A stretch of 64,000 nucleotides of DNA from Neodiprion pinetum. Lineage: Eukaryota > Arthropoda > Insecta > Hymenoptera > Diprionidae. The position numbers and the translations under genes were made by a program. Each line of letters opens with the position of its first letter. Position 1 is the first letter of the stretch. Below are positions 23,708 through 36,426 of this stretch, in pieces. Where the stretch lies: NCBI RefSeq assembly GCF_021155775.2, contig NC_060238.1, positions 8,542,001 through 8,606,000 on the forward strand, in the 5' to 3' direction. The notes beneath the pieces were generated by a model. That model had not been told where the DNA came from. It made no database searches and worked only from the letters and a program-made list of their open reading frames with translations.

Positions 23708-24767
23708 TATACTATTCATATATCATTAAAATAACCCTACATTTTGAAAGAAGCGTAAACGATCGAATTCAACTAGTTCTACAGCTTCTCTGTATTTGAA
23801 TATGAATTCGTCCGTCGACGTTATCTATGTTTAAATTCAGACATTTTATGATTATACCATTTTTGGTTTTTCTTTTATATCATTGATTCATTTCATAATT
23901 AATTGTTTGAAGAATATACTTTATCTTCTACCAATCAAAATCATATTCAACCATTTATTTTGAACGATAACCTATCCCATTTCATTATAAATCAGCCTCA
24001 ACCATTTAAACAACTCTCACAGACCTGTATAAGACTAGGCAACAACGTACCCACATTACTGGCTTATCGAGAGGTAAGTCTTTCTCAGTTTTAATTTTTA
24101 TTCATTGTCGTTACGTGGGAGCATCTTTGATCATTCATAATCATCAAACACCACCGCTCAGCACACGCTCATCCCCATGTAACACCACATTATAGGTTGC
24201 TGTCGGAATACTCGAAATGAAAAATAAGATTTTGAAATTTTCGAAAAATGCCAACGATGAGATTGGTTTGAATAATCACTAAAAATTAACACTTGTAGAA
24301 AAAAATATGAAAAAATTAAGGAATCCTTTTTTGCTATTGGAGAATCATATAAAAATCCTGAAACAAATCAAAATGCTTCAGGCAAATCATTGGTCGAGTT
24401 GACTTGGAATGGCCCATATGTGTGTTTGTTTTCAGTTACTCTGGATTTCCATTATGGACTTTTTTTTTTAGAGAAAAAAAAGTTATTGCAGAATCGTACA
24501 TGATATTTGAAGGAAATGAAATATTTTATGATCCGATCAAATTTCACTGATTCGAGCGACAAAGGACTGCACACATCTGGATGGTACACTTGGGGACAAT
24601 GAATCTGAGACAGCTAATTTTTTACACTAGACAGTTATGTTGGCAACGCAAAAAAACTTACAGCGCCATAGTCGGCTGAACGCGAAACAAACTCAATCAT
24701 AATAAACATTACACAACCTGTGACCGTCGAATCTAACCTTAGAATACGTGTCAATCTAACAAGTCAT
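23708..24767. other. Spacer with one isolated exon-like segment
   Basis: At 24023-24073 a 51-nt open segment reading TCIRLGNNVPTLLAYRE lies between CTCTCACAG and GTAAGTC, good splice-site matches. Nothing connects it to other exons here, so it is only noted. The rest is non-coding. Confidence 0.25.
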
Positions 24768-24774
24768 TACCCTC

Positions 24775-25350
24775 ACGAAAAAAAACCCTCAATTTTTGCG
24801 GGTAAGCCTCAAAATTTGGGGCTTCACCCTGAAAGTTGCGGATAAACCCCTAAATTTAGGGGTTCACCCCCAAAAATTAAAGGTAAACCATCATTAATGG
24901 AAGGTTTATCTCTAACAGATGGAGATTAACCCTCAACAATTGAAGGTTCATTCCCAAGTGTTGAAGGTGAACCCTAAATGTTGAAGGTGAAGCCTTAACG
25001 TTGAAGGTACACCTCCAACGTTGAAGGTAAACCCGTAACGATAAAGGTCAATTCCTAACAATTGAAGATTCAATCCCCAAAACATGAAGGTACACCTTCA
25101 ACGATGCGGGTAATTCATATCTCCAAAATTTAACTGTTGGTAAATGTGAGGGTGAACTATCAACATTGCGGGGATTGTCCCCTGCAACCCCAAGGGATAC
25201 ACCTAACTCTTCTTGATGGTAAACTCTGAAATTTGGGTGTCAACGCGAAAATATAATATGTAAAATATTGGCGGTGAACCCTTGATTCCATTGCAGGGTA
25301 ACATAACCCGTGAAATTTCCAAGGTAATTCTTATGATACTCGTTGAAGTT
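24775..25350 (+). repeat. Left tandem array, 20-bp period
   Basis: Units such as TTGAAGGTGAACCCTAAATG, TTGAAGGTGAAGCCTTAACG and TTGAAGGTACACCTCCAACG follow at exactly 20-bp spacing from 24961 to 25040 and become irregular outward. Each junction tends toward CCTNCAACGTTGAAGG, an imperfect palindrome. Confidence 0.85.
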
Positions 25351-26084
25351 CCATTAAATAACATCTGAAACGATCTATCTATAGATTATTTATAGCAAAA
25401 CCAATGATTTAATTTGAATTCAACTTTCGAGCAGCTCACTGGAATTAAGCCATCGCATCATATAGTATAAGGAGCACTATTGATATTGTATTTGACGTAC
25501 CCTGCATGTCATTATGCAACGCTCCAAAAGAATACTACTTAGTTTTTTCAGGGCTGAAATTAGAAATCATAAAATACACTATATATGGGGATTCCTACGT
25601 CAACTCGGTGAATCAAAAACATTGATCCTCTTTGATTTTCTCAGTGATTTTTTATATGATAGTTCTTGGAAATTATCTGAAAATTATCGAATCTGAATAT
25701 TTTATATATTTTCATATAGTGTATATACATTGTATCTGTACGCATAACATAAAATTTTATTAACGATTATTTTTCTACGTGTGGATACATTTTACCCTCC
25801 TTCTATATTAAACGCGAATTCGTATAGATATACAAGAATTTAATAATGTTAATATATAATTTTCGTGGCATTCAGTGATAAAAATGAATATCCAAATTCA
25901 TGTGTAATAAATGTATATGATTGCCTCAAGATATCAAATGAGAAATAACCAGACAACTTCTTGATTAGTCAGTTTCTATTGTATTTACTAATGGTGTGCG
26001 ATGCACTTTTGTAATACCGTTACATCTATAACCCCAATAAAATGACATAATAAGCTCTTTACTCGAGAATTCTTTCAAAGTGAA

Positions 26085-26285
26085 TCCTCGATTGGGAGGT
26101 TCACCCTCAACTTGGAGGTACACCCTTGACTTGGTGGTTAACCCTCACTTAAGAGGTAAGCCCTCAACTTGGGAGTAAACCCTCGACTTGGGAGTAAACC
26201 TTCGACTTTGAGGTGAACTCTGAATTAAGGGGTACGAATTTACCCGTTAGAGGTTGAGGGTTATTTTGGGGGTTGTTTTGGGGGT
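26085..26285 (+). repeat. Right tandem array, 19-20-bp period
   Basis: Repeats of the form ACTTGGGAGTAAACCCTCG occur about ten times. They share the GAGGT..ACCCTC core with the left array but have a different consensus. The array ends in G-rich TTTTGGGGGT repeats just inside the right TIR. Confidence 0.8.
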
Positions 26286-26312
26286 AAAATTGGGGGTTTT
26301 TCTGTAAGGGTA

Positions 26313-27239
26313 TCCTCGCGGTATTTTAGTGGATTGAGTGTATTTAATTGGGGATTATCCGTTCAATCGATTTTTGGAAAATCTAACTATTTATTTACAC
26401 GTTGGATATAAGATATTTGGTTACAAGATTACAAGTTGTATAATTCGTTGTTCATATATTTAAATCGGTATTGTAATGATGTTCATATTATCTGTTAGTT
26501 AGTTTGTTGAATTTGTCAGAGTGCGAAATAGTTATTTGTTAGACGGATCAATGAGTAGTTGACTTGATGGTCAATCAGGTTGAGATATTTGGTCAAGACT
26601 TGAGATTGTTAGGTGTTGTCCTTTTGGTTGACTATCGAAGAAGGAATTTGGAGGATTTACAGATATGTGGAGGGTGTAGGAGCTTGTTGATTCGTTTATT
26701 TATCACATTGGTCGATTATTGTAACTGGTGGGAATTTGGAATTGGTCAAGAACTTATACCGGAAGTATTTGTGATAGGAGTGAAAATCTTTTATGTAGGA
26801 TGGAAGTGGCAGCATTCAGGTATGTCTTAAACTTAAACAATACGCGACTCTTTTGCATCTTTGCGTACGTGAAGTCCAGACAGGGTCCGCCTCTGGCAGC
26901 CAAGTTCTGTAAACGGGTAAAACCCGAGAATAATTAAGAAGTAAAAAACCCACGCTGGAAGTCTTGTACGACTGGCTCTTTACTTATTTAGTCATTGTTC
27001 GATATTTCTTTATTGTTTAGGGTCGTAGTTCCTTCAGCGCAGCATTACCTTGCCAGGTGTGGGACTTTTGCCTTTTCTAGATGGCTTGACCTGACTTGTG
27101 ATTTATCTTCCACGGAAGTACCAACCGTAAAACAATATATAGATTAAGAAAAGACTATTTGTATTAAACAAATTGTGTTGATGCATAACAAGTAGGATGG
27201 ATTATGCCTGATACTTACAGCTAAGAGCGTTCTGAAATG
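26313..27239. other. Spacer, possibly 3' part of a DIRS-like relic
   Basis: No confident feature. It lies downstream of the minus-strand DIRS-like RT and could hold a decayed remainder of it, but no tyrosine recombinase motif was recognised. Confidence 0.3.
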
Positions 27240-28740
27240 ACAATAACACCTATTGATTTATGCGTGGAATAGGCTATCTTGTACACAGGATAAGGTTCTC
27301 GGCTAGTGGCTGGTGTATTGATCTAAAGGAACAAGATACCAATGATGTTAGAGATTTGAATTTCAGTGGTGTTTCAATGAGTAGTATTTTGAAGATGAGG
27401 TACTATGGCTATGTAGTTCATAGGAGAACTACCATAATTCCCTCTGCTTTGTCTAGTTGTATTTTTCTTAATGTTTTGAATATCATTGAAAAAGTTGGTA
27501 GTGCATAAAAACATCAGTCCTGACACGGGATAGTAAATGGATCCATTATTTAAGCATCTGGGTCTTCATGCCCTGAGTAGAAGAGTTTTGTTTTTGTATT
27601 GTTTCCTAATGTAAACAAGTCGATTGATGCAGCGACGAAGTTATTAGTGATTGCTTTCTAAGCCCAGCCTGGTAGTTTCCTTTCGGTGTCTATTTTTAAA
27701 CGTCGGCATTTTCTGTCTATGTCTACGGTTTCACCTGAAGGTAATGAAGCGTAAACCCATATTTATTTTGATTCGCACTATTGCCATAATTTACGGACTA
27801 GGTCATTTATTTGTGGGTATTGGACTTCCTCCACTTTGTTAATATAGGCAATTGCTGTCGTGTTGTCGATTCTAATTGTAAGTGATAGTTCGCAATCATT
27901 CACTTCTGATGCGAAGCATTTTAACTCAGACAATGCTGCTAGCAGTTCTAGTTTGTTTATGTGGAGATTTTTCCTGGATTCTTTCAAAAATCCTCCCGTA
28001 TTTTTTCCTTGTCAATGAGCATTCAACCTGATGTGGAAGCATCAGTATAAATTGCTAGAGTGAAGGTATTTCTTCGAATTGCGTGGCGGATAACACCAAT
28101 GTAATTTGGGTTTTATGTGGTTTGGTATTATCACTTTTTAGTTTATGTTTTGATTGTTTGATGCCTGCACTTTTACTTTTCCTCTCTTCATCAATTTGCA
28201 ATATTCGGCTCTATTTCTGCGTACGCTAATTCACCTATACCAGAATTCATCTATGAGGTATAATAGTTTAGGCTTCTTCTATCTCGATAATTTGATTTTT
28301 ATTGACTCTGAATCTCCAATAAATCCCAAATACTGACAATTAGAGCTCAGGAAAAATTGACTCTTTTTGTAGTTACTGATCATTTCTAGGGAAGAAAGCA
28401 TCTTTATTGTTCGAAGTATGTTTTCCGAGCATTTTTCAGAAGTATTTTTCATCCATAGGATATCATCAAGGTAAATCGATGAAGTCCACCTTTTTTTTTC
28501 TCAATTTGGTCACGATTGGTTTTATGATTTATGTGAATATATGTAGGGTCCATGATAGGCCGAAAGGAAGACATGTAAACTTGTATAGCCTTCCTTAGAA
28601 CAACCGAAGCCATTTACAGCTTCGTTCTGCTACGGGTATGAGAAAGTACGCATCTTTGACGTCAATATGATTCTGAACGCCATTGAAATATCCTCTGGCC
28701 AGCCTACGTATGTCAATTATGATGATGGTGCATATAATAT
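27240..28740 (-). pseudogene. DIRS-like retrotransposon pol relic: reverse transcriptase and RNase H
   Basis: Minus-strand frames, interrupted by stops and shifts, spell an RT: HIDVKDAYFLIPVAERS, FTCLPFGLSWTLHIFT, then IYLDDILWM with the catalytic YLDD at 28473-28462, and NCQYLGFIGDSES. An RNase H follows (27987-27778): HINKLELLAALSELKCFAS, RIDNTTAIAYINK. The LELL..LKCFAS and DNTTAI blocks are characteristic of DIRS-group elements. At least five lesions are visible. The gene was split on its 5' side by the hAT MITE at 28751-29065. Confidence 0.65.
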
Positions 28741-28750
28741 GGATGATCAT

Positions 28751-29065
28751 TAGGAGTGTGCGGGTACCCGAAATTTCGAGTACTCGAACTCGGGTTTGGG
28801 TCGCGTTTGCATCGGGTCAGGTTTTTTGGCAATCCCGAAATCTTTGAGTAATCCGAAGTCTTCGGGTAATCCACTAATGGTCGGGAATCCCGAAATCTTT
28901 GGGAAAAACAAAATCTCCGAGAGACTCATGGCAAAATTTTCGAAAATTCTGCAACTTTCGGCAAACCCGACAGTTTTTCGACAGACTCGAGATTTTTGGG
29001 TACCCGAAATTTTTGGGTACCCAACCCGACCCGACCCAAAGAATTTCAGTATCCGTACACCCCTA
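28751..29065. mobile_element. hAT-type MITE with perfect 8-bp target duplication
   Basis: The TIRs TAGGAGTGTGCGG and (reverse complement) TAGGGGTGTACGG bound 315 bp. The flanks 28743-28750 and 29066-29073 are both ATGATCAT, an 8-bp duplication as made by hAT transposases. The interior consists of variations on CCCGAAATCTTTGGG and the palindromic GGGTACCCGAAATTT. No coding capacity. Confidence 0.9.
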
Positions 29066-29073
29066 ATGATCAT

Positions 29074-30659
29074 AAATAGATTACGTAATACTAGCTTACA
29101 TAAGTACTCCAACACTTCCAAGTGATTGCTAGAACGTATTTCCTAGTTCAGTTCAGGATGTTTTCTCGATCCAACGATTTCTGCGACAGCAAAATTATGA
29201 GACACTCCATTTACAAACGTTTATGCCTGATATGCTGTAAAAACACTATATTTTACGGCATTTTACGTCTTTTACAAACGAATTTGATGTAGTACGCCTG
29301 CCATTTGACAGACCGCCATCTTTCTAATACCCGGTCTTACGGATAGTAAAGGCCCAAAAGCATTATCATTCTTGGAAGTTGGAGAACGTCATTTTTGGTC
29401 AACGCCAATAGTTTTCCTACACAACCATAGGCCACAAATTAGTACATTATGTAACAAGGAAGTGAAGTCGACGATTATTCCCGCGGCTCGGTTTACTGTC
29501 CGGAGAGTGGGATGAAACCCCGAAATCGTAGCTATAAATCGAAAAAGTGAAAATTGAATTCGGGGAATTTTGATCAGTGGGCTGTGTACAGAAATGATTG
29601 GTGCATTTAAAGCTGGAAGGGTAAGGTGGTCCATTTTATACGTAGCTCACTCCCTTAGTTCAGTCAGCCTTCGTACAAAGCGCACGTGCTGTGCGAGAAT
29701 ACTGAGCAAAAACACCAATCCTCGAAATTCCATATCTCAATAGTGAATCCGATTTTGATTCTTCAAAATAGATTCTACTCCTGGAGGTATGTAAAAAATA
29801 TTTATGTATTAGTTAAATTGAAAAGTCATGTTTATCTGCCTAAAATACGGTCGTGTGCGGTACCCTAGCGATAACGATATGATTTACGAGACTTCGACTT
29901 TCAAATGGACAAAAAGTATATTATCGTCCACTATCGGCCAGCTATCCAAGTTGAGGTCTTTAGGTGAGTCTATCAGCTATCGGAAACACCCCCAAAGTGC
30001 CAGCGGTATCCTGCGGGAAAATGTGGTTCTGGCTGTATGAACATAGCTTGAGCGAGGACGAAGCGCGCTACCCCGCACGGGCAGATGTTTAGTACGTACA
30101 ATAGGAAACTAATACTGGCCTTAGCGTACATAGGGTGTCCGTAACAAAGTAGTGCAGTTATTCTGGATTCATATTGTTTTTGATAAATGTTACTCATGAT
30201 TTGATAAAATTGAAATTTATTTTTGTTCATTTACAATATCTTAAATATTTATGTACTAATTTTATGTATTTTAAGGAAAAATTCAATTTATTACATGAGT
30301 TGATGGTACTTTATCCAACATAGTTTACGTTCAATATTTCAAGTTTTCATATGCAAATCAGTTTTATATTACCCGTGGCTTGATTACAGAATCGGGTATC
30401 GACGACGTTTTACTGTATACACGGAAGGCGGTTTTCGTTATGGTGAAAGGGCGTCTAAAGTACACACTTGTCGCTCTACTCGAACACCTCTCAGCGAAAA
30501 TTTCCAAGAAGAGTGGACATTTGGTGCCTATACTGGGCGATATGAAGCAGTCCTGGTTTAATCACTTATCAAGTATTCTTTTCTAACGCTAATCGGGATG
30601 GGATAAGTGAGTGAGAGGGTGAATGCATAAAAACCACAAGTTTCAAGTACGTAAATAAA
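29074..30659. other. 1.6 kb with no supported gene
   Basis: Short frames only. The first part (29074-29160) may continue the disrupted DIRS-like element on the minus strand, but it is too decayed to prove. Confidence 0.35.
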
Positions 30660-31200
30660 TAAATAAAACGCCGCAACTTCCGACGGTCACGTGGAAGCAG
30701 GGTAACGGGGAGCGTCCGAGATGGCCCGTAACCCTGCAAACAGCGGTCCCGACATCTTGGGAATCCAACGCTGAAATGCTCGGGCTACAGATCTATCGTT
30801 GCGTCGACGCTCGCCCCGGGAACGGGTACCTCCAATCACCAGAGGATGGCCCGCATTCCCATAAATCAAATCTAGACACGCGCGAACCTTGAAACTACGC
30901 GGAACGGAAGAAAATCGACGCATATGAACGAACGCGGAAAATGATGATGTACTCGCAACGCACGGGCAGAAGGAAAAGCTTCACAACACGTCCTACCTAT
31001 TCCAGCACTCGATCCTAACTAACTCACGCTATACCCCCACTAACGAAGCAGACGTCCGCCAAGAGCATGGCGCGCGCCTCCGGCAGACCCCGCTTCCGCA
31101 CAGAAACCGCTGCCACGCGGCTGAGAACCCTCAACGTCGCAGGGCCCGAGCGGGACCGCGAGATTCGAGCGCGAACAGTCCTTTTCAACGTTGTTTCACA
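30660..31200. other. GC- and CpG-rich island of about 0.5 kb
   Basis: This block is clearly more GC- and CpG-rich than anything nearby, with many CG dinucleotides and no long frame. It lies just upstream of the RAG1/Transib-like pseudogene. It could be that element's 5' region, a promoter of an unseen gene, or a fragment of another repeat. Confidence 0.5.
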
Positions 31201-31309
31201 CAATGAGAGGATAGTGGTAAACAGTCAATAGGCATGAAAATGATTTTCACGTGAAATATGCGATATGGCTCAATGTGCACGTGTCCTTTTCCGTACCTGC
31301 TCCTTCTCA

Positions 31310-33005
31310 GGAGACACCTGCACTGACCGCGACCGCTCCAGATGGTCGCCCTTTTGTGGAGTTGGAATCATTAAGTGAAAGATCGAAACGGAGGAAAACC
31401 GACGAAGTCCGTGCAACGTTGACTACGAGTGGGTTAGCGTATGCCGTTCAAAAGAGCCTTCGATCTGCAGGACAACTGGATGCTGCGGAAGTCGTGAAAA
31501 ATGCAACGCTGACAAGTCCAACAAGAGCTTTGAAGTACCGAAAAACTTTGGAAATAAAACCCGAAGTTACATTATCTGCAGATGCTGTATTTTCTTATTT
31601 GGTGAACCGTAAATTGTCGAAGAGTGACTACCAAGCACCGAGATCGCTGAGTATTGGACAGCATTGCCGTATGGTTTCTCCTTAGTCCAAAGTAGCAGAA
31701 GCAAAAAAACTGTGTTATCCACCCCGTATGGCTATTACTATTACAGAAAGCAAAGCAGAAGTTCAGTTATAGGCTTTACTGGACCATACAGTTTAGCGTA
31801 TTATATTACTTCGACGCGAAGTTATTTCCAGTATTGCTGACGAAAATGTTAAAAAGATGTCCCTTATCTGCAAGTGGGGTTGCGATGGAAGCTCTGGACA
31901 AAGTGAATATAAGCAGAAGTTTCAAGATGACAGCATTTCGGATTCAAGTGTGCTCTGCACTCCAGTTGTATCATTACAACTCGTATCTGTCGATTGTAAA
32001 TCGAATGCCAAAATTGTGATTTGAAAGAACGTTGGGCCTTCGTCTTCTCGATTCTGTAGACCACTAAGATTATAATTTCTGCACAAAAACACGGAACCAA
32101 ACCAGATGAAGGTACTTGTTCCTTGCGGAACTATTCCAAATCATATTGAAATCTCAGTCGAATTTAAAATGATATTAACAATGATCAATGGGAAAGTTTG
32201 CAACGCATTGACATCAACGAGTTCTGCTCAACGTTATTACTTATGTGGAGCTACATTCAAAGATTGTTATAACATCGATGCTCTTCATCAAAGAAAAGTC
32301 AGAAATTGAAAATCAAAAAATGGCAAGCATGTACTAAGGAAGAAAAGCGGATTGTACAAGAGAGCAAGAGGGTTGTTCGAAAAGTTTTTCGTACGAAATT
32401 ATGACTAATCGTGGATTTTCCGGAGCCTGGATTCGGCAGCATTAATGATGAGAACGCGGCTCGGCGCTTTTTCGAAAATTCAAGTCGATCTGCTATGATA
32501 ATGGAAGTCAACGAAAAATTAATCACACACTGTTACGCAATACTGAAAGGTATTTCGAATGATCATAAGATTAATCCTTAAAAATTTCAAGAATATCCGG
32601 TAGAAACTGCATGCCTAATTGTCAAACCTCACCCGTAGTATTATATGCCTACCTCAGCGCACAAACTCTCATCCATGGTCCGCAAACAATAGTTCATGCA
32701 TTGTTACCAATCAGCCAACTATCGGAAGATGCTCAAGAAGCTCGGAGCAAGGACATCAAAAGTATGTGAAGAAACTTGTCACGAAAGTGTTCGAGATACA
32801 AACCAATGGAAGATGTTTGGAATCGGCTCATGGTAACATCTAATCTGTAGATTTCCAATATCCGTAAGGTGCCTCAGAATAAATTGCGTAATTTATCTAC
32901 AGAAGCTGTGGAATTGTTACTCCCACCTTCAATAAAAAGTCCATCTACAGTAGAAACTGATTCTGAATTCGACGACGAGGAATCTGACAAAAAAATTGTT
33001 TCCTA
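31310..33005 (+). pseudogene. RAG1/Transib-like transposase, broken
   Basis: A likely acceptor (TTCTCAG) at 31309 precedes a frame with SERSKRRKTDEVRATLTTSG, SLRSAGQLDAAEVVKNAT and SPTRALKYRKTLEIKPEVTL. After stops, another frame gives KWGCDGSSGQSEYKQKF (31872-31922), where the Asp (31884-31886) is a candidate first catalytic acid. Then come MINGKVCNALTSTSSAQRYY (a Cys/zinc motif with one Cys replaced by Tyr) and, late in the frame, an acidic tail. The order resembles RAG1-related transposases. That assignment is from recollection and tentative. Many stops and shifts show that it is dead. Confidence 0.5.
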
Positions 33006-36000
33006 ACAATATTTTTTTTTTATTATACGTATTAATTTCTCTGAAGTATTTCCAAATAAATTATTGGCCATTTTCTGAACAAATAAAATTCTGGTGAATG
33101 TTGACCTCATGTGTGCAATCAATATCCTCGAGAACCCTTCTATATCCATTACCTAAGGAATCTGACATCATTCCACCACATATGTCCATCATTTTTGACT
33201 CGTCATTTTGTTTTTGAAATGTTTGACTTTGGATTAATAATAAGCGACCCCAAATACCCCCAAGTACAGACTTTCACCCGAATTGAATGCGTTCCCGATT
33301 TATGGCAGCGATTTCGGGGTTTTATTCGACTGTGACGTCTGAGTGAGACGAGAAAATGATCATATTTCCTGCAAACGCGGGAGAAAAGTGCTCATTTTTC
33401 TATCACAGATGTGTGAAAGCAGTGAAAAGGAAGTAATATACCACTTTCTCAGCGCTTTTCAGGTCAAAAAGTGAGCATTATTTTTGAGTCGGGAATAAAA
33501 CTAATATCAGAACTCGATCGAACAAGACTACTTCTAATACGATCATAACAATGTGATACCCAATCATTGTTACAATTATTTTGTCTTGGCGATTGTTTAC
33601 AAATCTCCAAAAATTACTGGCAAAGGCATGCTGAGGATTTGGAGCGCTAATGTGATAATTTTCTCTAAATTTCGAATTAAAATTGTGCACAGGAATTTGG
33701 AATTGATGTGGAGTAATATAATACCAATATTTTGTTGCAGCCTTGTTATTGTTTCTGAGCTGATGAAACAGAAGAGTATTGAAATTAACTAAAACTTGAA
33801 ATGGTCATTACGGAAAGGACGCCGTTAACTCGGCCCACAGACTCGCCTAACTATACTGAATTCTCCAATATACTGCGAACAAGAACTTCTAGAGTTCGGA
33901 ATTTCCAGTGCTGTGTCTGTGCCATGTTACTGTGAGTGTATAACAATCAATCTGTTGTTTTGTCAATGGTTCACTTAATTCAGCTGTTTGCTTATAAATG
34001 TATGTCGTGGAATTATCCATGTAATAGGCCTTGGATAAAGTTAGATGAAATGCACCCACAAATGTATTTTAAATATAAAGTAGTAACTATTTCATAATTC
34101 TGTATTTTCATTCCGAGAATGGCAATGGTTTTCTCGATTGTATTTAAAATATATGGTAAACTAAGAGTATCCTTTGTCACATATCGTGTGTTTGGCAACG
34201 TAAGGTTGTAACCATTAGAAATATCGTTTTATAGGCTCCAAAGTAGGTATCTATGATTGAGTAGTCGGACTGAAATTATCAAAAAACGTGTGATTCAATT
34301 TAAATTGAGATTTCGGAGACAAAAAGTCAAGATAATAAAGGTATTTTCGGTATGTTCCAATGGTAATTCTTTAATCGTTTTACTCTGAGAATATGCGATT
34401 CTCACGGAAAATTCCCAAGTTTCTTGATGGAATTGCATACATAATTATGTTAGTAGCTGAACGTCGAAGAAAAAGTTTTTGTATGGATAATGTGTGTATT
34501 TGGTTGTTTCTAAAGATCTATCTGAAATTCATCCACAATTTAAAAATAGCAGAGTTTTCTACAAAAGGGACATGACATATTTTTGTTTTTGATATCAGAC
34601 AGTGCTAAAAATTCAAATATGGAATTTCAACGGAACAATCAATCATATTTCAAATCGCATATGAGGTTGTAACGGTTTTCTCTTTCGTTGCGTATGTTGC
34701 CGAACCTCTTTAATGAGCATCAATTTGAAATTTCATTTTTTTTTCATCGTTTCATTTCGGGAATTGCTAGTCACGTGAAGGAAAACTAAAGATACAAACT
34801 TTGGAAAATTGAACCAATTCTCTAATAAAAGATATTTCAGTATTCTTACAACTCATCTCAGTCACGATTTAAAAGTATGAACACGAAAATCGGAAAACGA
34901 GAAATGCCGTTTCGTGTATGTGAAGCAGGTGTAAAACTGCTATTTTCACGCGCATGTGTGATCGGCCGAACATATAACTTTGTACCAGTTTTACCGTTTA
35001 ATCGAACGCTAAGTTGTATATCCGCCAACTCGTAAAGTGCACATGAAAACTGCAATCACTTGCGTCCGCTTCACAAGAACAATGGGCGAATTTCCGAAAC
35101 GAGAAGAAATAGAATATCATGTGTAAGACGGGAAAAATGTGATTTCACTTGTGTGATTACCAGCCTTAGCAAACCAACACTAGTAGCCGCTTCTTTCACT
35201 ATTATTGTTAGTTAGTAATGTACTATGTTATAACACTAGCTTGGAAAGTATCATTTTCAAAGTCAGTTGAGCGCGCGTAACGTATCCCATTACCAAACAG
35301 TGCAGAAAAACATCGTTAAGGTATCTGTGTGAAGAAAAAACTTTTTTTTCTACAAAAGTCTTCTTTGATGAAAACGCACATCCAAGGATTTTGATTTAGA
35401 CACCGTATTATTGATCGTAAAGGTGCTTGTCCACGTGAAAATAAGTCTTGAGAGTTGCTTTCGAGAGCAGTACTCCCCACTGGATATGCTTCTGACAAGG
35501 AAACTGCTTGAGCTGTCCCCATCCAACTTCGTACATTTTATAAATAATTGTTTCTTGTTGTTGTTATTGCCTATATTGAGATTAGTCTGGGAGGTCAAAA
35601 ACAAATGTAAATAAGGGGATGGGTAAGAATTTGAGTCGTTGGTCAATTAAAAAAAATAAATGAAATAAATGGACAGGCTTACAAAAAAAATGACGAGAAC
35701 GATAATAAATACGACTTCGACTATCAATTGAATAAATTAAATATACATAAAATATAAATAACATATAAATAAAATGTAAATGAAATATAACTGAAATATA
35801 AATGAAATGTAAATAAAATATAAATAACATATAAAAACTCTTTAAATCCTGTCCATCGTCAAAAAATTAAAATTACACATTCATTTAAACATTCACAAAT
35901 AAATTAAAACAAAATACGCCCAAATTAACACATACTGGGATATAAAATTGTCTATGATGATAATGAAAAAAGTTGATAAGTCATAAATAAATTAAAAATC

Positions 36001-36426
36001 ACTCATCTCTTTGCTTTATACTTGGCAGCAGCTCCGTCGTGTAATTGTCCAGGTGATTTTGAGAGTCTTTCGATGAAATTTGGAATCCACGGTCTTCTTA
36101 AGTTTTCTTTGCGGCGATTCCGTAATGCGAAAAAGTTTGTAAAAATTGATGATGCCTTGGATCTCGTGACTTCGTTTTGTTTTTTATTCTTGACTCACAC
36201 GTTAGGATGCGTACGGATATTACTGGCGATTTCGATGTGTTAATTTAATTTGAATTGGTGTTAACAATGATTAAACAATCACTACGGGAAATTATAAACC
36301 GGTTGGTTGGGCGTCTTCCCGTAGATTCGTTCAAATTCTGAGCCGTTTTTCCCGCCTGACGCCTAAAGTGAGATGGCTGTGCTTAGCAAAATTTCGCGGG
36401 CACTTTTGAACTCATAATATCGTCAC
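33006..36426. other. 3.4 kb AT-rich region with no supported gene
   Basis: It contains a partly self-complementary patch at 33380-33480 (AAAGTGCTCATTTTT and AAAAAGTGAGCATTA) and a low-complexity run of ATAAAATATAAATGAA-type units at 35740-35840. The 36022-36243 frame is unrecognised. Confidence 0.4.

Larger units (their letters stand above)
24768..26312. mobile_element. DNA element with terminal arrays of about 20-bp palindromic units
   Basis: Left end TACCCTCACGAAAAA and right end (reverse complement) TACCCTTACAGAAAAA form diverged TIRs of about 28 bp. Inside each end is a tandem array of short palindromic units. The core (about 25360-26080) is AT-rich and non-coding. It looks like a non-autonomous element whose subterminal repeats could be transposase-binding sites. 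No convincing target duplication was found, so the superfamily is open. Confidence 0.65.

Noticed and set aside
24775..25350. Array mistaken for a CRISPR
   Set aside because: Units are contiguous and diverged with no unique spacers, in a eukaryotic genome, and lie inside transposon-like TIRs.
35582..35830. Phe/Ile/Tyr-rich minus-strand frame
   Set aside because: Translation of an ATAAATATAAATG low-complexity run.
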